Positions 9,505-18,211 of a stretch of 64,000 nt of DNA are shown here, one piece after another. The notes below the pieces were generated by a model, which saw only the letters and a list, made by a program, of their open reading frames with translations, was not told the DNA's origin and did not search any database. A program made the position numbers and the translations under genes. This stretch comes from Halopseudomonas pelagia (GTDB taxonomy: Bacteria > Pseudomonadota > Gammaproteobacteria > Pseudomonadales > Pseudomonadaceae), in the NCBI RefSeq assembly GCF_009497895.1, contig NZ_CP033116.1, forward strand, positions 3,658,001-3,722,000. Direction: 5' to 3'. Within the stretch, counting starts at the first letter, position 1. Each line of letters starts with the position of its first letter.

Positions 9505-10356
9505 TCACTTAGCTACCTTGTCGAAGTCACTGGCGTCGTGGCGTTCCGGCAGTTGCTCAGAAGCATCGCCCCAGGTGCGGTTCACCATGCGCCCGCGTTT
9601 GACCGCCGGACGCTGGCCCACCTCCTCCACCCAGCGCAGCAGGTGGGTGTAGGTATGCGCTTCGAGAAATTCTGCGGCGCCGTATACCTGATTGGTCACC
9701 ACCCCGCCATACCAGGGCCAGATCGCCATGTCAGCGATACTGTATTCCTCGCCAGCGATATAAGGATGGTCCGCCAATTGCCGATTGAGTACATCCAGCT
9801 GCCGCTTCACCTCCATGGTGTAACGGTTGATCGGATACTCGAATTTTTCTGGAGCGTAGGCGTAAAAATGGCCAAAACCGCCACCCAGGAACGGCGCACT
9901 GCCCATCTGCCAGAACAACCAGTTCAAGCATTCGGCGCGTCCAGCGGCGTCCTTGGGAATAAAGGCGCCAAACTTGTCGGCCAGGTAGAGCATGATCGAC
10001 CCTGACTCGAACAGCCGCAACGGCGGGTCCATGGTCTGATCCAGCAGCGCAGGGATCTTCGAATTCGGGTTGATGTCGACAAAACCACTGCCAAACTGAT
10101 CACCTTCGCCGATATTGATCAGATAGGCGTCGTACTCTGCTTCCTCGATGCCGAGCGCCAGCAGCTCTTCGAGCAAAATAGTGACCTTGACGCCATTGGG
10201 GGTAGCTAGCGAATAGAGCTGCAGCGGATGCTTGCCTACCGGCAGTGGCTGGTCATGGGTTGGGCCGGCAATCGGGCGATTGATATTGGCGAACTTGCCA
10301 CCGCTCGCCTGATCCCAGGTCCAGACTGCCGGCGGCGTATAAGTATTCTCGGTCAT
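9505..10356 (-). CDS. yghU: glutathione-dependent disulfide-bond oxidoreductase YghU
   Basis: A 283-residue glutathione transferase-like protein. The N-terminal segment YTPPAVWTWDQASGGKFANI, the NRPIAGPTHD stretch and the HPLQLYSLATPNGVKVTIL thioredoxin-fold start are characteristic of YghU of the Nu-class GSTs, which bind two glutathione molecules and reduce disulfides and organic peroxides. The GST C-terminal helical domain follows (LNWLFWQMGSAPFLGGGFGHF). It precedes the amidotransferase gene and follows the DOPA-dioxygenase-like gene on the same strand, a plausible stress-related run. Confidence 0.93.
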   Translation of the reverse strand: MTENTYTPPAVWTWDQASGGKFANINRPIAGPTHDQPLPVGKHPLQLYSLATPNGVKVTILLEELLALGIEEAEYDAYLINIGEGDQFGSGFVDINPNSKIPALLDQTMDPPLRLFESGSIMLYLADKFGAFIPKDAAGRAECLNWLFWQMGSAPFLGGGFGHFYAYAPEKFEYPINRYTMEVKRQLDVLNRQLADHPYIAGEEYSIADMAIWPWYGGVVTNQVYGAAEFLEAHTYTHLLRWVEEVGQRPAVKRGRMVNRTWGDASEQLPERHDASDFDKVAK

Positions 10357-10480
10357 CGTATTCCCCTTGTCTGGCTGATTTCATAGAGGTGGTAATCGGT
10401 TAATAGTGGACTATTTGCCGACAAATGTTTACCCGCCGTTGCAAGCAAAGGTGTTGCCACGGCTTTTGCCAGCAATGCGC

Positions 10481-11278
10481 TCAATTCCACCAGTAACAGC
10501 TGCCATGCCGATTCAGCGCAGTGAAACGCCATTCCTGCGCGACCGGTTTACCGGCGGCAGCGGCGCAGACGTGAATGGGCAGCAGGTGTTCTTCCCGGGG
10601 ATGGCAAAAAGCTGCACCGGGCGCCTGCTTCCAATTGGCCAGAGAGCTTTCGCGCAATTGCTCGTCGTCGATTCGCAAACTGCTTTCCAACCAGTTTTCA
10701 AAGGCAAGATTCAGTGACGCTTCCTGATTGGTAACCGGATCAAAGAAAGCGCGCATATTGTGAAAGGAAAAACCGGAGCCGATGATCAGCACGTTCTCGT
10801 CGCGCAGCGCACGCAACGCATGCCCCAACTCCAGATGCGCGGTCGCATCCAGCGAATCCAATAACGACAATTGCAGGCAGGGGATATCGGCGCGCGGAAA
10901 CAGCAGCATCCCGGGCACGAACACGCCGTGGTCCAGACCACGCTCCGCATCGAGATGCGTTGTCCAGCCCCACGCCGCGAGCTGGTCGGCCAAGGACGCC
11001 GCCAATCCAGGCGCTCCGGGTGCCGGATAACGCAACTGATAGCTTTGCGGCGGGAAACCGTAATAATCAAACAGCAACGACGGCTGGGCCGCTGCGGTTA
11101 TTGTTGGCTCCCTGGTCTCCCAGTGGGCGCTGATAAACAGCAATGCCGAAGGCAGCGGGTGCAAGCCATCGAGCTTATGGCGGATCAGCGCATAGGTCAG
11201 CAGAAGTTCGGCATGCTCGGGATCATCAAGCAGAGGTAAGGGCCCCCCGCCATGGGAAAGAAAAAGCACCGGTTGCAT
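10481..11278 (-). CDS. ygiD: 4,5-DOPA extradiol dioxygenase-like protein (YgiD family)
   Basis: A 265-residue protein of the class III (LigB-type) extradiol dioxygenases. SHGGGP near the N-terminus holds the first metal-binding His, followed by SAHWETREP and LDHGVFVP with further histidine ligands. These enzymes cleave catechols such as DOPA using Fe or Zn; the bacterial YgiD has weak activity and its native substrate is uncertain. The ATG at 11278 is preceded by GGAGGTG; a TTG four codons earlier lies inside that ribosome-binding site and was rejected. Confidence 0.87.
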   Translation of the reverse strand: MQPVLFLSHGGGPLPLLDDPEHAELLLTYALIRHKLDGLHPLPSALLFISAHWETREPTITAAAQPSLLFDYYGFPPQSYQLRYPAPGAPGLAASLADQLAAWGWTTHLDAERGLDHGVFVPGMLLFPRADIPCLQLSLLDSLDATAHLELGHALRALRDENVLIIGSGFSFHNMRAFFDPVTNQEASLNLAFENWLESSLRIDDEQLRESSLANWKQAPGAAFCHPREEHLLPIHVCAAAAGKPVAQEWRFTALNRHGSCYWWN

Positions 11279-11386
11279 GAACACCTCCAATCAAATGCCA
11301 ACCTTTATTAAGCATAACCTACTCGGCAGCATTCAGCCGGTGACAAGGCTGAACTTCCAAGTAAATCGCAGCACTGCCATCAAGGC

Positions 11387-11965
11387 CTAGCCCTGAAAAG
11401 CCCTGAATGCCAGCCATGCAGCATAGAGCCCCATCAACAGGAACGCACCGGAAGCAATCCGCCGAATAAGATCCAGCGGCAGTCTGGTTGCAGCCGCGTT
11501 ACCCATGAACACCACAGGAACATTGGCCAGCATCATGCCCAGCGTGGTGCCCAGCACCACCCACAGATAGGCATCGAACTGCGCAGCCAGCACCACGGTG
11601 GCTATCTGGGTCTTGTCACCCATTTCAGCAATAAAAAAGGCTACCAGCGTGGCGGCGAAGGCACCGTAACGGCTGATGGCGGGGGTTTCATCCTCGTCGA
11701 GCTTGTCAGGAATCAAGGTCCAGCCAGCGACAGCGATAAAGGAAATAGCCAGCAGCGTGTACAGCCAGGTATCGCTGAGGAAATCGCTGACCAACTGGCC
11801 CACAGCGCCAGCCAGCGCGTGGTTGGCCACGGTCGCCACGAAAATACCCAGCACAATGGGCCAGGGGCGACGGAAACGCAGAACGAGCAGTAAGGCAAGC
11901 AGTTGGGTTTTGTCGCCGATCTCTGCCAGCGCAACAATACCGGTTGAAACGAAGAAGGCTTCCAC
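11387..11965 (-). CDS. manganese exporter, TMEM165/GDT1 (UPF0016, MneA) family
   Basis: A 192-residue protein with two copies of the family motif, EIGDKTQ and EMGDKTQ, each in a hydrophobic half of about three helices; this is the normal bacterial length. Family members such as Vibrio cholerae MneA export Mn(II). The GTG at 11965 is chosen because family proteins start at VEAFFVSTGIVALAEIGDKT; upstream in-frame starts reach back into the riboswitch. The yybP-ykoY manganese riboswitch in the leader supports a role in Mn homeostasis. Confidence 0.9.
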   Translation of the reverse strand: MEAFFVSTGIVALAEIGDKTQLLALLLVLRFRRPWPIVLGIFVATVANHALAGAVGQLVSDFLSDTWLYTLLAISFIAVAGWTLIPDKLDEDETPAISRYGAFAATLVAFFIAEMGDKTQIATVVLAAQFDAYLWVVLGTTLGMMLANVPVVFMGNAAATRLPLDLIRRIASGAFLLMGLYAAWLAFRAFQG

Positions 11966-12000
11966 GGAGGTTCCATAAGAGGGCGGATCAACAAACCAAT

Positions 12001-12170
12001 GACATACGTCCACCTCCGCCCTCGGCTGGTGTGCGTATGTCATAGGTCTCGTCAAACCGGAGCCGCTGACGCGGCCGCAGGTCGCAAACGCCATGGTCTG
12101 TGGACCAAGTATGTTGACGTTTGCCAGTGCAGGCCGCGATGGCCTGCATAGAGAGACTACTCCCCTAAGA
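12001..12170 (-). promoter_or_regulatory. yybP-ykoY manganese riboswitch
   Basis: Read on the minus strand, the leader has the hallmark blocks of this class in order: CTTAGGGGAGTAG at 12169-12157, CGTCAACATACTTGG near 12119-12105, and GACGAGACCTATG near 12053-12039. Downstream, an 8-bp inverted repeat GACATACG/CGTATGTC spanning 12043-12001 could form the expression-platform hairpin just before the exporter start. These motifs match E. coli alx and mntP type Mn(II)-sensing riboswitches, where Mn(II) raises expression of the exporter. End points are approximate. Confidence 0.88.
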
Positions 12171-12200
12171 CGGGCGGGAATATACCCCGCAGGTCGGGCG

Positions 12201-12225
12201 TGGTCAACCCGATCTGGTCAACCCG
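12201..12225. repeat. 14-bp period direct repeat at rsmC 3' end
   Basis: The 11-mer TGGTCAACCCG occurs at 12201-12211 and again at 12215-12225, a period of exactly 14 bases, straddling the rsmC stop codon (12218-12220). Similar 14-base tandem duplications occur at 17262 and 26201. Confidence 0.7.
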
Positions 12226-13237
12226 GCGCGACGGCCGAATAGACCTTGAAGCGATTATTTTCGCGCAGCACCTGGCAGGGGCCGATGTGCGTTTCAATCA
12301 GAGCCGGGTACTTGAGAAAGCCATTGGCGACAATACGCAATTCTCCGCGCGGCAACAGATTGCGCGTGACCTGCTCGAAGAAGCGTTCGGCGATACTGGT
12401 GTCGTGCTTGATCCCGGTATGGAACGGTGGATTGCTGACCACTGCGGCCAACCGTCCATGCACGTCGCTCAAACCGTCGGAGGGGTACACCTCAGCCTCG
12501 ACGCCATTGCGCTGCAAGGTTTGTGTCGCGCAGTACAATGCCAGCGCATCCACGTCTACCAACTCGAATTGACTGCCCGGATTGCGTCGCGAGAGCACCG
12601 TGGCCAGCACCCCTGCCCCGCAACCGAAATCCAGCACCTTGCCCTTAGGCAAGGGTTTGGATTCTTCCAGCAGCAACTGGCTACCTTCATCCAGCCGACC
12701 GTGACTGAAAACGCCGGGCAGACTGACCAGTTCGACCGACTGGTCGCTGAACTCCAGGGTGAACTGCTTTTGCCATTCGGCCAGCACGAACGGGGCCGCC
12801 TGCCCATCGACCGCGGACCGCCATAGCTGACAATGTCTGGCGGAATCGAGCTTTTCCGCATACTTCGCATAGGGCTGCATCAGCTTTTCAGCACGGGTGA
12901 TGCCGCCCTTCTTTTCCCCGACCAGATACAGCGGGCAGCCGGCCTGTAGCAAAGGCGCAATCTGCGCCAGCGCATACTCGGCGCGCTCCAGCGCCTTGGG
13001 CATGACCAGCACCGCCGCATCCAGCTCGCCGACCGCCGGGCACTCGTGCGAAAAACTCAGATGCTCGGCATCCAGTTGCGCGTTCAAGCCTAGCCACACT
13101 GCGTAATCCCAGGTCCAGACATGCCATTGCGCGGGCAACTGCACAGTGAGGCTATCTGCGGTCGGATTGACCAGCAGCACACGCTTGCCGGCAAACAGCT
13201 CGGCGCTACGTTCAAGAATCTGGCTGGTATTGTCCAT
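12218..13237 (-). CDS. rsmC: 16S rRNA guanine-N2 (G1207) methyltransferase RsmC
   Basis: A 339-residue protein with the RsmC layout: a degenerate N-terminal methyltransferase-like half and a catalytic C-terminal half. The SAM-binding segment is KVLDFGCGAGVLA and the catalytic motif is NPPFHTG. It methylates G1207 in the 30S subunit. The ATG at 13237 is preceded by GGAG at good distance, and the upstream in-frame extension of 40 residues is low-complexity and arginine-rich, so it was rejected. It lies 67 bases downstream of hrpB on the same strand. Confidence 0.9.
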   Translation of the reverse strand: MDNTSQILERSAELFAGKRVLLVNPTADSLTVQLPAQWHVWTWDYAVWLGLNAQLDAEHLSFSHECPAVGELDAAVLVMPKALERAEYALAQIAPLLQAGCPLYLVGEKKGGITRAEKLMQPYAKYAEKLDSARHCQLWRSAVDGQAAPFVLAEWQKQFTLEFSDQSVELVSLPGVFSHGRLDEGSQLLLEESKPLPKGKVLDFGCGAGVLATVLSRRNPGSQFELVDVDALALYCATQTLQRNGVEAEVYPSDGLSDVHGRLAAVVSNPPFHTGIKHDTSIAERFFEQVTRNLLPRGELRIVANGFLKYPALIETHIGPCQVLRENNRFKVYSAVAPG

Positions 13238-13304
13238 CGGCGGCTCCGGGTGGTGGGCGGGTTGGGGATTGTACGTTCTCGTTTCCCCACTGCAAAGCGA
13301 GCAC

Positions 13305-15839
13305 TCAGCTCTTGCGCGGCTTCGCCCGACGCGTAGGCTCCGCCTGCAGCGGATCATCGGGCCAGTAGTGTTTCGGGTAACGGCCCTTCATGTCCTTTTT
13401 AACCTCGGCATAACTGCCCTGCCAGAAGCCGGCCAAATCCTGGGTGATTTGCACCGGACGCTGAGCAGGTGACAACAGATGCAGTTGCAGCGACTGGCGA
13501 TTCTGCGCGATCCGCGGCGTGTCGGTACTGCCGAACATCTCCTGCAACCGCACCGCCAGAACCGGCGGCGTTTCGCTGTAATCGATACGGATTTGCGATC
13601 CGGTGGGTACAGTCCAGTGGCTGGGGGCCTGCTCGTCAAGCTGACGCGGCAGCGGCCAGCGCAAAAGCCCAGCCAGGATTGATGGCAAATCCAGATTGGC
13701 AAAGTGCGCCAGGCGCCTGACCTTGCCCAGATAGGGCGCCAGCCAGACTTCCAGCGTATCGAGCAAAGCCGCGTCGCTAATATCCGGCCAGTCACTGCTG
13801 CCGCCCTGGTTCAAATCCAGCTGACGCAGCAGAAGTACCCGTGCCTGCCACTGGCGTAATGCTGACGACCAGGGCAGCAGATTCAAACCCTGCCTGCGCA
13901 CCACCTCGCAGAGCGCGCGGTTGCGTGCATCGGGATCCATCTCCGGCAGGGCCTTGCGGCTAAAAATCAACGCCCCCAGGCGCTGCTGACGCTCGGCGAT
14001 CAAACTTTCGCTGCGCGCATCCCACTCCAACGTATCCTTCTGGGTCAGCAGTTCAGGCACATGCCTTGTCACTAAAGACGCATCCAGAGCGGCAGCCATA
14101 AAGATTCTGACATTGCGTTGCGCCGCATGGCCGCCCAAAGCCGAGATCACCAGCCACTCATGCTTTTGCAACGCATCGGCCTCGGCAAAGGCCGCCGAGC
14201 GCCCATTGGCCAGCCGGTACTCCCCGCCCTCGGCCCGCCGCTGGGCAATACGATCCGGATAGGCCATGGCCAGCAACAGCCCCTGCCAGTGCTCATGCTC
14301 GGGGTTATCCACCGGGTTCACTGGCGTTCTCTCCAACAGACGCTGCCATTGCCCGGCCAACTGACGTGCGCGCTGCATCGCTCCGCGGTCTAGCGAACCG
14401 TCAGCCCTGGGTTGATCGAACAGTGCCATGCGCCTGGCCAGGTCGGCATCCTGCACCCCACGCAACAGATCTCGTTCGCCGGCGATGGCGGCCAGGCGGC
14501 AAGCCAGCAGCCCCAGCCCCATCGCCTGACCGCGCAACAGCATATGCGCCAGACGGGGGTGCATGGGTAAGGCCGCCATGGCCGTGCCATGCTCGGTCAG
14601 TCGCCACCCAGCATCGTCGCGCCGCAATGCGCCCAGCATCTCCAGCAGTTCGCGACCCTGAGCCAAGGCTGCCGTCGGCGGCTGGTCAAGCCAGCTGAGT
14701 TCACTCGCCTCCTGGATCCCCCACTGCGCCAATTGCAACGCCAGGGGCGCAAGATCGGCCTGGAGCATTTCCGGCTGATCCTGCGCCGCCATCTGTTCCT
14801 GCTGGCTGGCTGACCAGAGCCGATAACATATACCGGGTTCCAGGCGCCCGGCGCGGCCCGCGCGTTGCTCGGCAGCAGCCTGGGAAACTCGGCGGGTCTG
14901 CAGGCGCGTCAGGCCGGACACCGGATCGAAAGATGGCTGGCGTATCAAGCCCGCATCGATGACCACTCGTATGCCCTCGATAGTCAGCGAGGTTTGCGCT
15001 ATGGAAGTGGCCAGCACAATCTTGCGTTGCCCAGGCGGCGCCGGGCTGATGGCCAGGCGCTGAGCAGCAAGGTCCAGTTCACCATAAAGCGGCGTGACCA
15101 GCACATCCTTGTGGTGCGTGAGCTGCGCCTCAAGCTGAGTCTGGACCCGGCGGATTTCCGCCATCCCCGGCAGGAAGACAAGCTGACTACCACCTTCATC
15201 GGCCAGCGCCTGCAGTGCGGTTTGTACCACTCTCGGCTCTATTGGTTGCCGCGGCTCAGCCGTACCCATATAACGCACATCCACCGGATACTGCCGACCC
15301 TGGCTGCTGATCATGGGCGCGTTATCCAGTAGCTGGCTGACCGCCTGTGCGTCCAGCGTGGCAGACATCACCAGCAACCGCAGCGGCGGATCATCACGCA
15401 GGTATTGTTGCGTCTGCCGACACAGCGCCAACCCCAGATCGGCGTCCAGACTGCGCTCATGAAATTCATCGAAGATCACCAGGCCGATGCCTGGCAACTC
15501 GGGGTCGTCCTGCAACAAGCGCTGCAGGATCCCCTCCGTGACTACTTCGATACGCGTGGCAGAACTGACCCGGCTTTCCAGCCGAATGCGATAACCAACC
15601 CGTTGCCCGACCGGCTCACCCAGCAGTTGGGCCAGACGCTCGGCCGCCGCCCGCGCAGCCAACCGGCGCGGTTCAAGCAGGATGATCTTCTGCCCTGCCA
15701 GCCAGGCACTGTTCAACAGCGCCAACGGCACCAGCGTGGTTTTGCCGGCGCCGGGCGGTGCCTGCAGCACGGCGCAAGGGTGGCTGGCCAGCGCCTGATC
15801 AAGCTCGTCCAGTACGCTGGCTACAGGTAAATCGGTCAT
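13305..15839 (-). CDS. hrpB: ATP-dependent helicase HrpB
   Basis: An 844-residue DEAH-type helicase. Walker A is APPGAGKTTLVP, Walker B/DEAH box is FDEFHERS, motif III is SATLD, and motif VI is in QRAGRAGRLEPGICYRLW. The C-terminal HrpB domain ends with the conserved GRYPKHYWPDDPLQAEPTRR. HrpB is an accessory RNA or DNA helicase; in other bacteria it affects mRNA processing and virulence traits, but its exact role is unsettled. A TTG three codons upstream of the ATG is possible but has no better ribosome-binding site. Confidence 0.94.
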   Translation of the reverse strand: MTDLPVASVLDELDQALASHPCAVLQAPPGAGKTTLVPLALLNSAWLAGQKIILLEPRRLAARAAAERLAQLLGEPVGQRVGYRIRLESRVSSATRIEVVTEGILQRLLQDDPELPGIGLVIFDEFHERSLDADLGLALCRQTQQYLRDDPPLRLLVMSATLDAQAVSQLLDNAPMISSQGRQYPVDVRYMGTAEPRQPIEPRVVQTALQALADEGGSQLVFLPGMAEIRRVQTQLEAQLTHHKDVLVTPLYGELDLAAQRLAISPAPPGQRKIVLATSIAQTSLTIEGIRVVIDAGLIRQPSFDPVSGLTRLQTRRVSQAAAEQRAGRAGRLEPGICYRLWSASQQEQMAAQDQPEMLQADLAPLALQLAQWGIQEASELSWLDQPPTAALAQGRELLEMLGALRRDDAGWRLTEHGTAMAALPMHPRLAHMLLRGQAMGLGLLACRLAAIAGERDLLRGVQDADLARRMALFDQPRADGSLDRGAMQRARQLAGQWQRLLERTPVNPVDNPEHEHWQGLLLAMAYPDRIAQRRAEGGEYRLANGRSAAFAEADALQKHEWLVISALGGHAAQRNVRIFMAAALDASLVTRHVPELLTQKDTLEWDARSESLIAERQQRLGALIFSRKALPEMDPDARNRALCEVVRRQGLNLLPWSSALRQWQARVLLLRQLDLNQGGSSDWPDISDAALLDTLEVWLAPYLGKVRRLAHFANLDLPSILAGLLRWPLPRQLDEQAPSHWTVPTGSQIRIDYSETPPVLAVRLQEMFGSTDTPRIAQNRQSLQLHLLSPAQRPVQITQDLAGFWQGSYAEVKKDMKGRYPKHYWPDDPLQAEPTRRAKPRKS

Positions 15840-15960
15840 GGTCTTCAAGCACTCGAAGCAAAGGCGCTATTATAGCCGCTCTGCTATGCTCACTACCTAA
15901 CCAAGCTGGTCGGCAAGCCCATGCTTGACGCACTCTTTCAACCGGACTGAGACCTAAAAC

Positions 15961-16371
15961 ATGCGCCTGAAACCCCTCGCCGCCATTCTGCTCACCACCG
16001 TCATGACCACCCAGCTGGCTGCCTGCGGCACCATTTTCTATCCGGAACGCCGCGGCCAGATTAGTGGTGAGCTGGACTCCGGCCTCGTCGTGCTCAACTC
16101 ACTCGGATTTCTGCTGTATATCGTTCCCGGGGTGATTGCCTTTGCGGTAGATTTCGCTACCGGGGCTATCTACTTGCCTGATGGTGAATACTCGCTCAAG
16201 CCGGAACGTTTGAACGATGCACTCGACCAAGAGGGCCAGGTCGACCCGTTGAAACTCAAGGCAATTATCAAGCAGGATCTGGATCTGGATTTGCCCCTGG
16301 AGCACGCACGGCAGATCAGCCATCCGAACAGCCAGCAATTGGCTTCGCTAGGGTTGCCGCCGAGGGCTTGA
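15961..16371 (+). CDS. small conserved lipoprotein of unknown function
   Basis: A 136-residue protein with a lipoprotein signal peptide whose lipobox LAAC places the lipidated Cys at residue 22. The mature part starts CGTIFYPERRGQ and contains a glycine- and valine-rich hydrophobic stretch (LLYIVPGVIAFAVDFATGAI) followed by YLPDGEY. Homologues in pseudomonads are sometimes mislabelled as polyribonucleotide nucleotidyltransferase; nothing here resembles that enzyme. Its stop overlaps the start of the CDF transporter by 4 bases, so the pair is cotranscribed. Confidence 0.75.
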   Translation: MRLKPLAAILLTTVMTTQLAACGTIFYPERRGQISGELDSGLVVLNSLGFLLYIVPGVIAFAVDFATGAIYLPDGEYSLKPERLNDALDQEGQVDPLKLKAIIKQDLDLDLPLEHARQISHPNSQQLASLGLPPRA

Positions 16372-17255
16372 TGATCAACATGGCGCCGCTGATACCTGCC
16401 GAACGTGACCGACTGCTGAAGCTGGCAACCTACGCCTCTGTAGCAGTGGCGGTACTGTTGATTGCTCTGAAGAGCAGTGTCTATCTGATGTCAGGATCAG
16501 TCAGCTTGCTGGCGTCTCTGATTGATTCATTGATGGACGCGGCAGCATCAGTGATCAATCTGTTCGCAGTACGCTATGCCTTGAAGCCCGCCGACCACGA
16601 GCACCGCTTCGGTCACGGCAAGGCTGAAGCCCTGGCCGGGCTGGCGCAGTCCGCGTTCATCACCGGCTCTGCCGTACTGGTATTGCTGCAGGGGATCGAT
16701 CGGCTGCTCAATCCCAGGCCGTTGGACAGCGCCTGGCTGGGTATTGCGGTTATGCTGTTCTCCATCGCGGCGACCATCGGCCTGCTGTTGATTCAACGCC
16801 ATGTGATCAAGCGCACTGGCTCCACCGCGATTCGTGCCGACTCACTGCACTACCGCTCGGACCTGCTGCTCAATGCCAGCATTATCGTGGCGCTGCTGTT
16901 GGCCGCTTACGGCATACAGCGCGCCGATGCGTTTTTTGGCCTGGCGATTGCGCTGTTTATTGGCTACAGCGCCGTTCAGATTGGCCGCGATGCGGTGCAG
17001 ATTTTGATGGATCGTGAGCTCTCCGATGAAGTGCGCGCTGAAGCGCTTCAGCTCGCGCGTTCAGTCGAAGGTGTGGTCAATGTGCATGATTTTCGCAGCC
17101 GCCAATCCGGCCACGACTGGTTTATGCAGATGCATGTGGAAGTTCCGGCGCAGACGCCTCTGGTACTGGCCCATGATCTGGGTGAACGGGTCAGGGCGAG
17201 GATCGTAGAGCGCTTTCCTCAGACCGATGTTCTGATTCATACCGATCCGGTTTGA
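16368..17255 (+). CDS. cation diffusion facilitator, FieF-like
   Basis: A 295-residue CDF transporter with about six membrane helices and a cytoplasmic C-terminal domain. Metal-site motifs are visible: SLIDSLMDAAAS in helix 2 (DxxxD arrangement), DHEHRFGHGKAE in the following loop, and HYRSDLLLNASI in helix 5 (HxxxD). This pattern resembles FieF/YiiP, which export Zn(II) and Fe(II) by proton antiport. Start overlaps the stop of the lipoprotein gene (ATGA). A tandem 14-bp repeat lies just after its stop. Confidence 0.9.
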   Translation: MMINMAPLIPAERDRLLKLATYASVAVAVLLIALKSSVYLMSGSVSLLASLIDSLMDAAASVINLFAVRYALKPADHEHRFGHGKAEALAGLAQSAFITGSAVLVLLQGIDRLLNPRPLDSAWLGIAVMLFSIAATIGLLLIQRHVIKRTGSTAIRADSLHYRSDLLLNASIIVALLLAAYGIQRADAFFGLAIALFIGYSAVQIGRDAVQILMDRELSDEVRAEALQLARSVEGVVNVHDFRSRQSGHDWFMQMHVEVPAQTPLVLAHDLGERVRARIVERFPQTDVLIHTDPV

Positions 17256-17261
17256 CGAGCC

Positions 17262-17323
17262 GCACCTGGTCGGCCAAGCCTAGCCGGCCGCACCTAGCCG
17301 GCGGCACCTGGCCGGCCGCACAC
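17262..17323. repeat. four tandem 14-bp repeats
   Basis: Units in register: GCACCTGGTCGGCC (17262), AAGCCTAGCCGGCC (17276), GCACCTAGCCGGCG (17290), GCACCTGGCCGGCC (17304), then a partial GCACAC. The period is exactly 14 bases. Units contain GGCCGG-type self-complementary cores, so the array could also fold. Confidence 0.85.
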
Positions 17324-17359
17324 AAAAACGGCCGAACCTTTTCAGGCTCAGCCGCTTTT
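17324..17359. terminator. possible bidirectional terminator hairpin
   Basis: Arms CGGCCGAACC (17329-17338) and GGCTCAGCCG (17345-17354) with a TTTTCA loop; an A-run (17324-17328) precedes and CTTTT follows. As plus-strand RNA the stem has two mismatches; as minus-strand RNA these become G-U pairs, so it is stronger in that direction although no minus-strand gene ends here. Confidence 0.45.
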
Positions 17360-17590
17360 GTATGTCCACATCGCGTCGGGTAGATGCCTGCCTGATTCCC
17401 TGAGCCTTGTGAGCTGGGTGACCGGTTGGCAAAGGATTCGGTAGAATCGTTAGCCGTCTGATCCCTTCGTGGAGGAGCAGACTGGACGAGCCGGCCTTGG
17501 CTTTGAACGTGGAACCATAATAGCCCGCCAGCCGCGCCATTTCTTGCCTAAAATTGCATATATAGCCCATACTTCGGCAACATATATTCA

Positions 17591-17615
17591 TTTATTGCTT
17601 ATTCTAAGCAATAAA
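17591..17615. promoter_or_regulatory. perfect palindrome, likely operator of the Lrp-type gene
   Basis: Arms TTTATTGCTTA (17591-17601) and TAAGCAATAAA (17605-17615) are perfect inverted copies around TTC. The site ends 13 bases before the ATG of the Lrp/AsnC gene. Lrp-family proteins often repress their own gene from such A/T-flanked palindromes, so autoregulation is likely; this is inference from position and symmetry. Confidence 0.65.
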
Positions 17616-17628
17616 AACGGAGTACGGC

Positions 17629-18117
17629 ATGATTGAGCACAATTTGGACCGTTACGACCTGAAAATTCTCGCTGCCCTGCAGCACGATGCGCGGATCAGC
17701 AATCAAGAGCTGGCCGAGCATATCGGGCTCTCGCCTTCCCCTTGCTCCAGGAGAGTCAAGCAGCTGGAAGACAGCGGCTATATTCAACGCCAGGTGGCCT
17801 TGCTCGACTCGCGCAAGCTGGGCCTGTCGTTGACGGCGTTCGTCATGATCGGCATGGACCGGCATACCCCCGAGCGGTTCGCTGGCTTCGAGAGCGCTAT
17901 CCGCGAGCGGCCTGAAGTGCTGGACTGCTGCCTGGTCACCGGCATGGACGCCGACTACCAGCTGCGCGTGGTGGTCCCGGATATGGAACATTACCAACAA
18001 CTGCTGCTCGGCCATCTGACCCGGATTGAAGGCGTGTCCAGCGTGCGCTCAAGCTTTGTCCTCAACCAGATAAAAACCAGCACCGAACTGCCGCTGGACC
18101 ATCTGCGCACCAGCTGA
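17629..18117 (+). CDS. Lrp/AsnC family transcriptional regulator
   Basis: A 162-residue regulator. The N-terminal helix-turn-helix (LDRYDLKILAALQHDARISN, then ELAEHIGLSPSPCSRRVKQL) and the C-terminal RAM ligand-binding domain (DCCLVTGMDADYQLRVVV) are both complete. Lrp-type proteins sense amino acids and form octamers. No exporter or catabolic gene lies next to it, so its regulon is not evident; a perfect palindrome just upstream suggests it controls itself. Confidence 0.92.
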   Translation: MIEHNLDRYDLKILAALQHDARISNQELAEHIGLSPSPCSRRVKQLEDSGYIQRQVALLDSRKLGLSLTAFVMIGMDRHTPERFAGFESAIRERPEVLDCCLVTGMDADYQLRVVVPDMEHYQQLLLGHLTRIEGVSSVRSSFVLNQIKTSTELPLDHLRTS

Positions 18118-18176
18118 GAGCACTCTGGCGTGCAGCGCTGCGACGACCTGTCACAGTGCCGCGGCCACGAAGTCGC

Positions 18177-18182
18177 TATAAT
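18177..18182 (+). promoter_or_regulatory. candidate -10 box (TATAAT)
   Basis: A consensus TATAAT lies 30 bases before the GTG of the DUF2788 gene. No good -35 hexamer is found at 16-18 bases, so this is a weak assignment. Confidence 0.35.
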
Positions 18183-18211
18183 GGCCGTCCAGATACAATC
18201 GGAGAAAGGCC

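Larger units (their letters stand above)
17256..17628. other. 373-base intergenic region with repeat, hairpin and operator
   Basis: Between the CDF gene and the Lrp-type regulator. It holds four tandem 14-bp units (17262-17317), a hairpin flanked by A and T runs (17324-17359), about 230 bases with no convincing gene, and a perfect palindrome (17591-17615) directly before the regulator. An open minus-strand frame here has no recognisable domain and no good ribosome-binding site. Confidence 0.6.

Noticed and set aside
17280..17591. Minus-strand open frame of 103 codons
   Set aside because: It covers the tandem repeat and the hairpin, has no ribosome-binding site and no recognisable domain.
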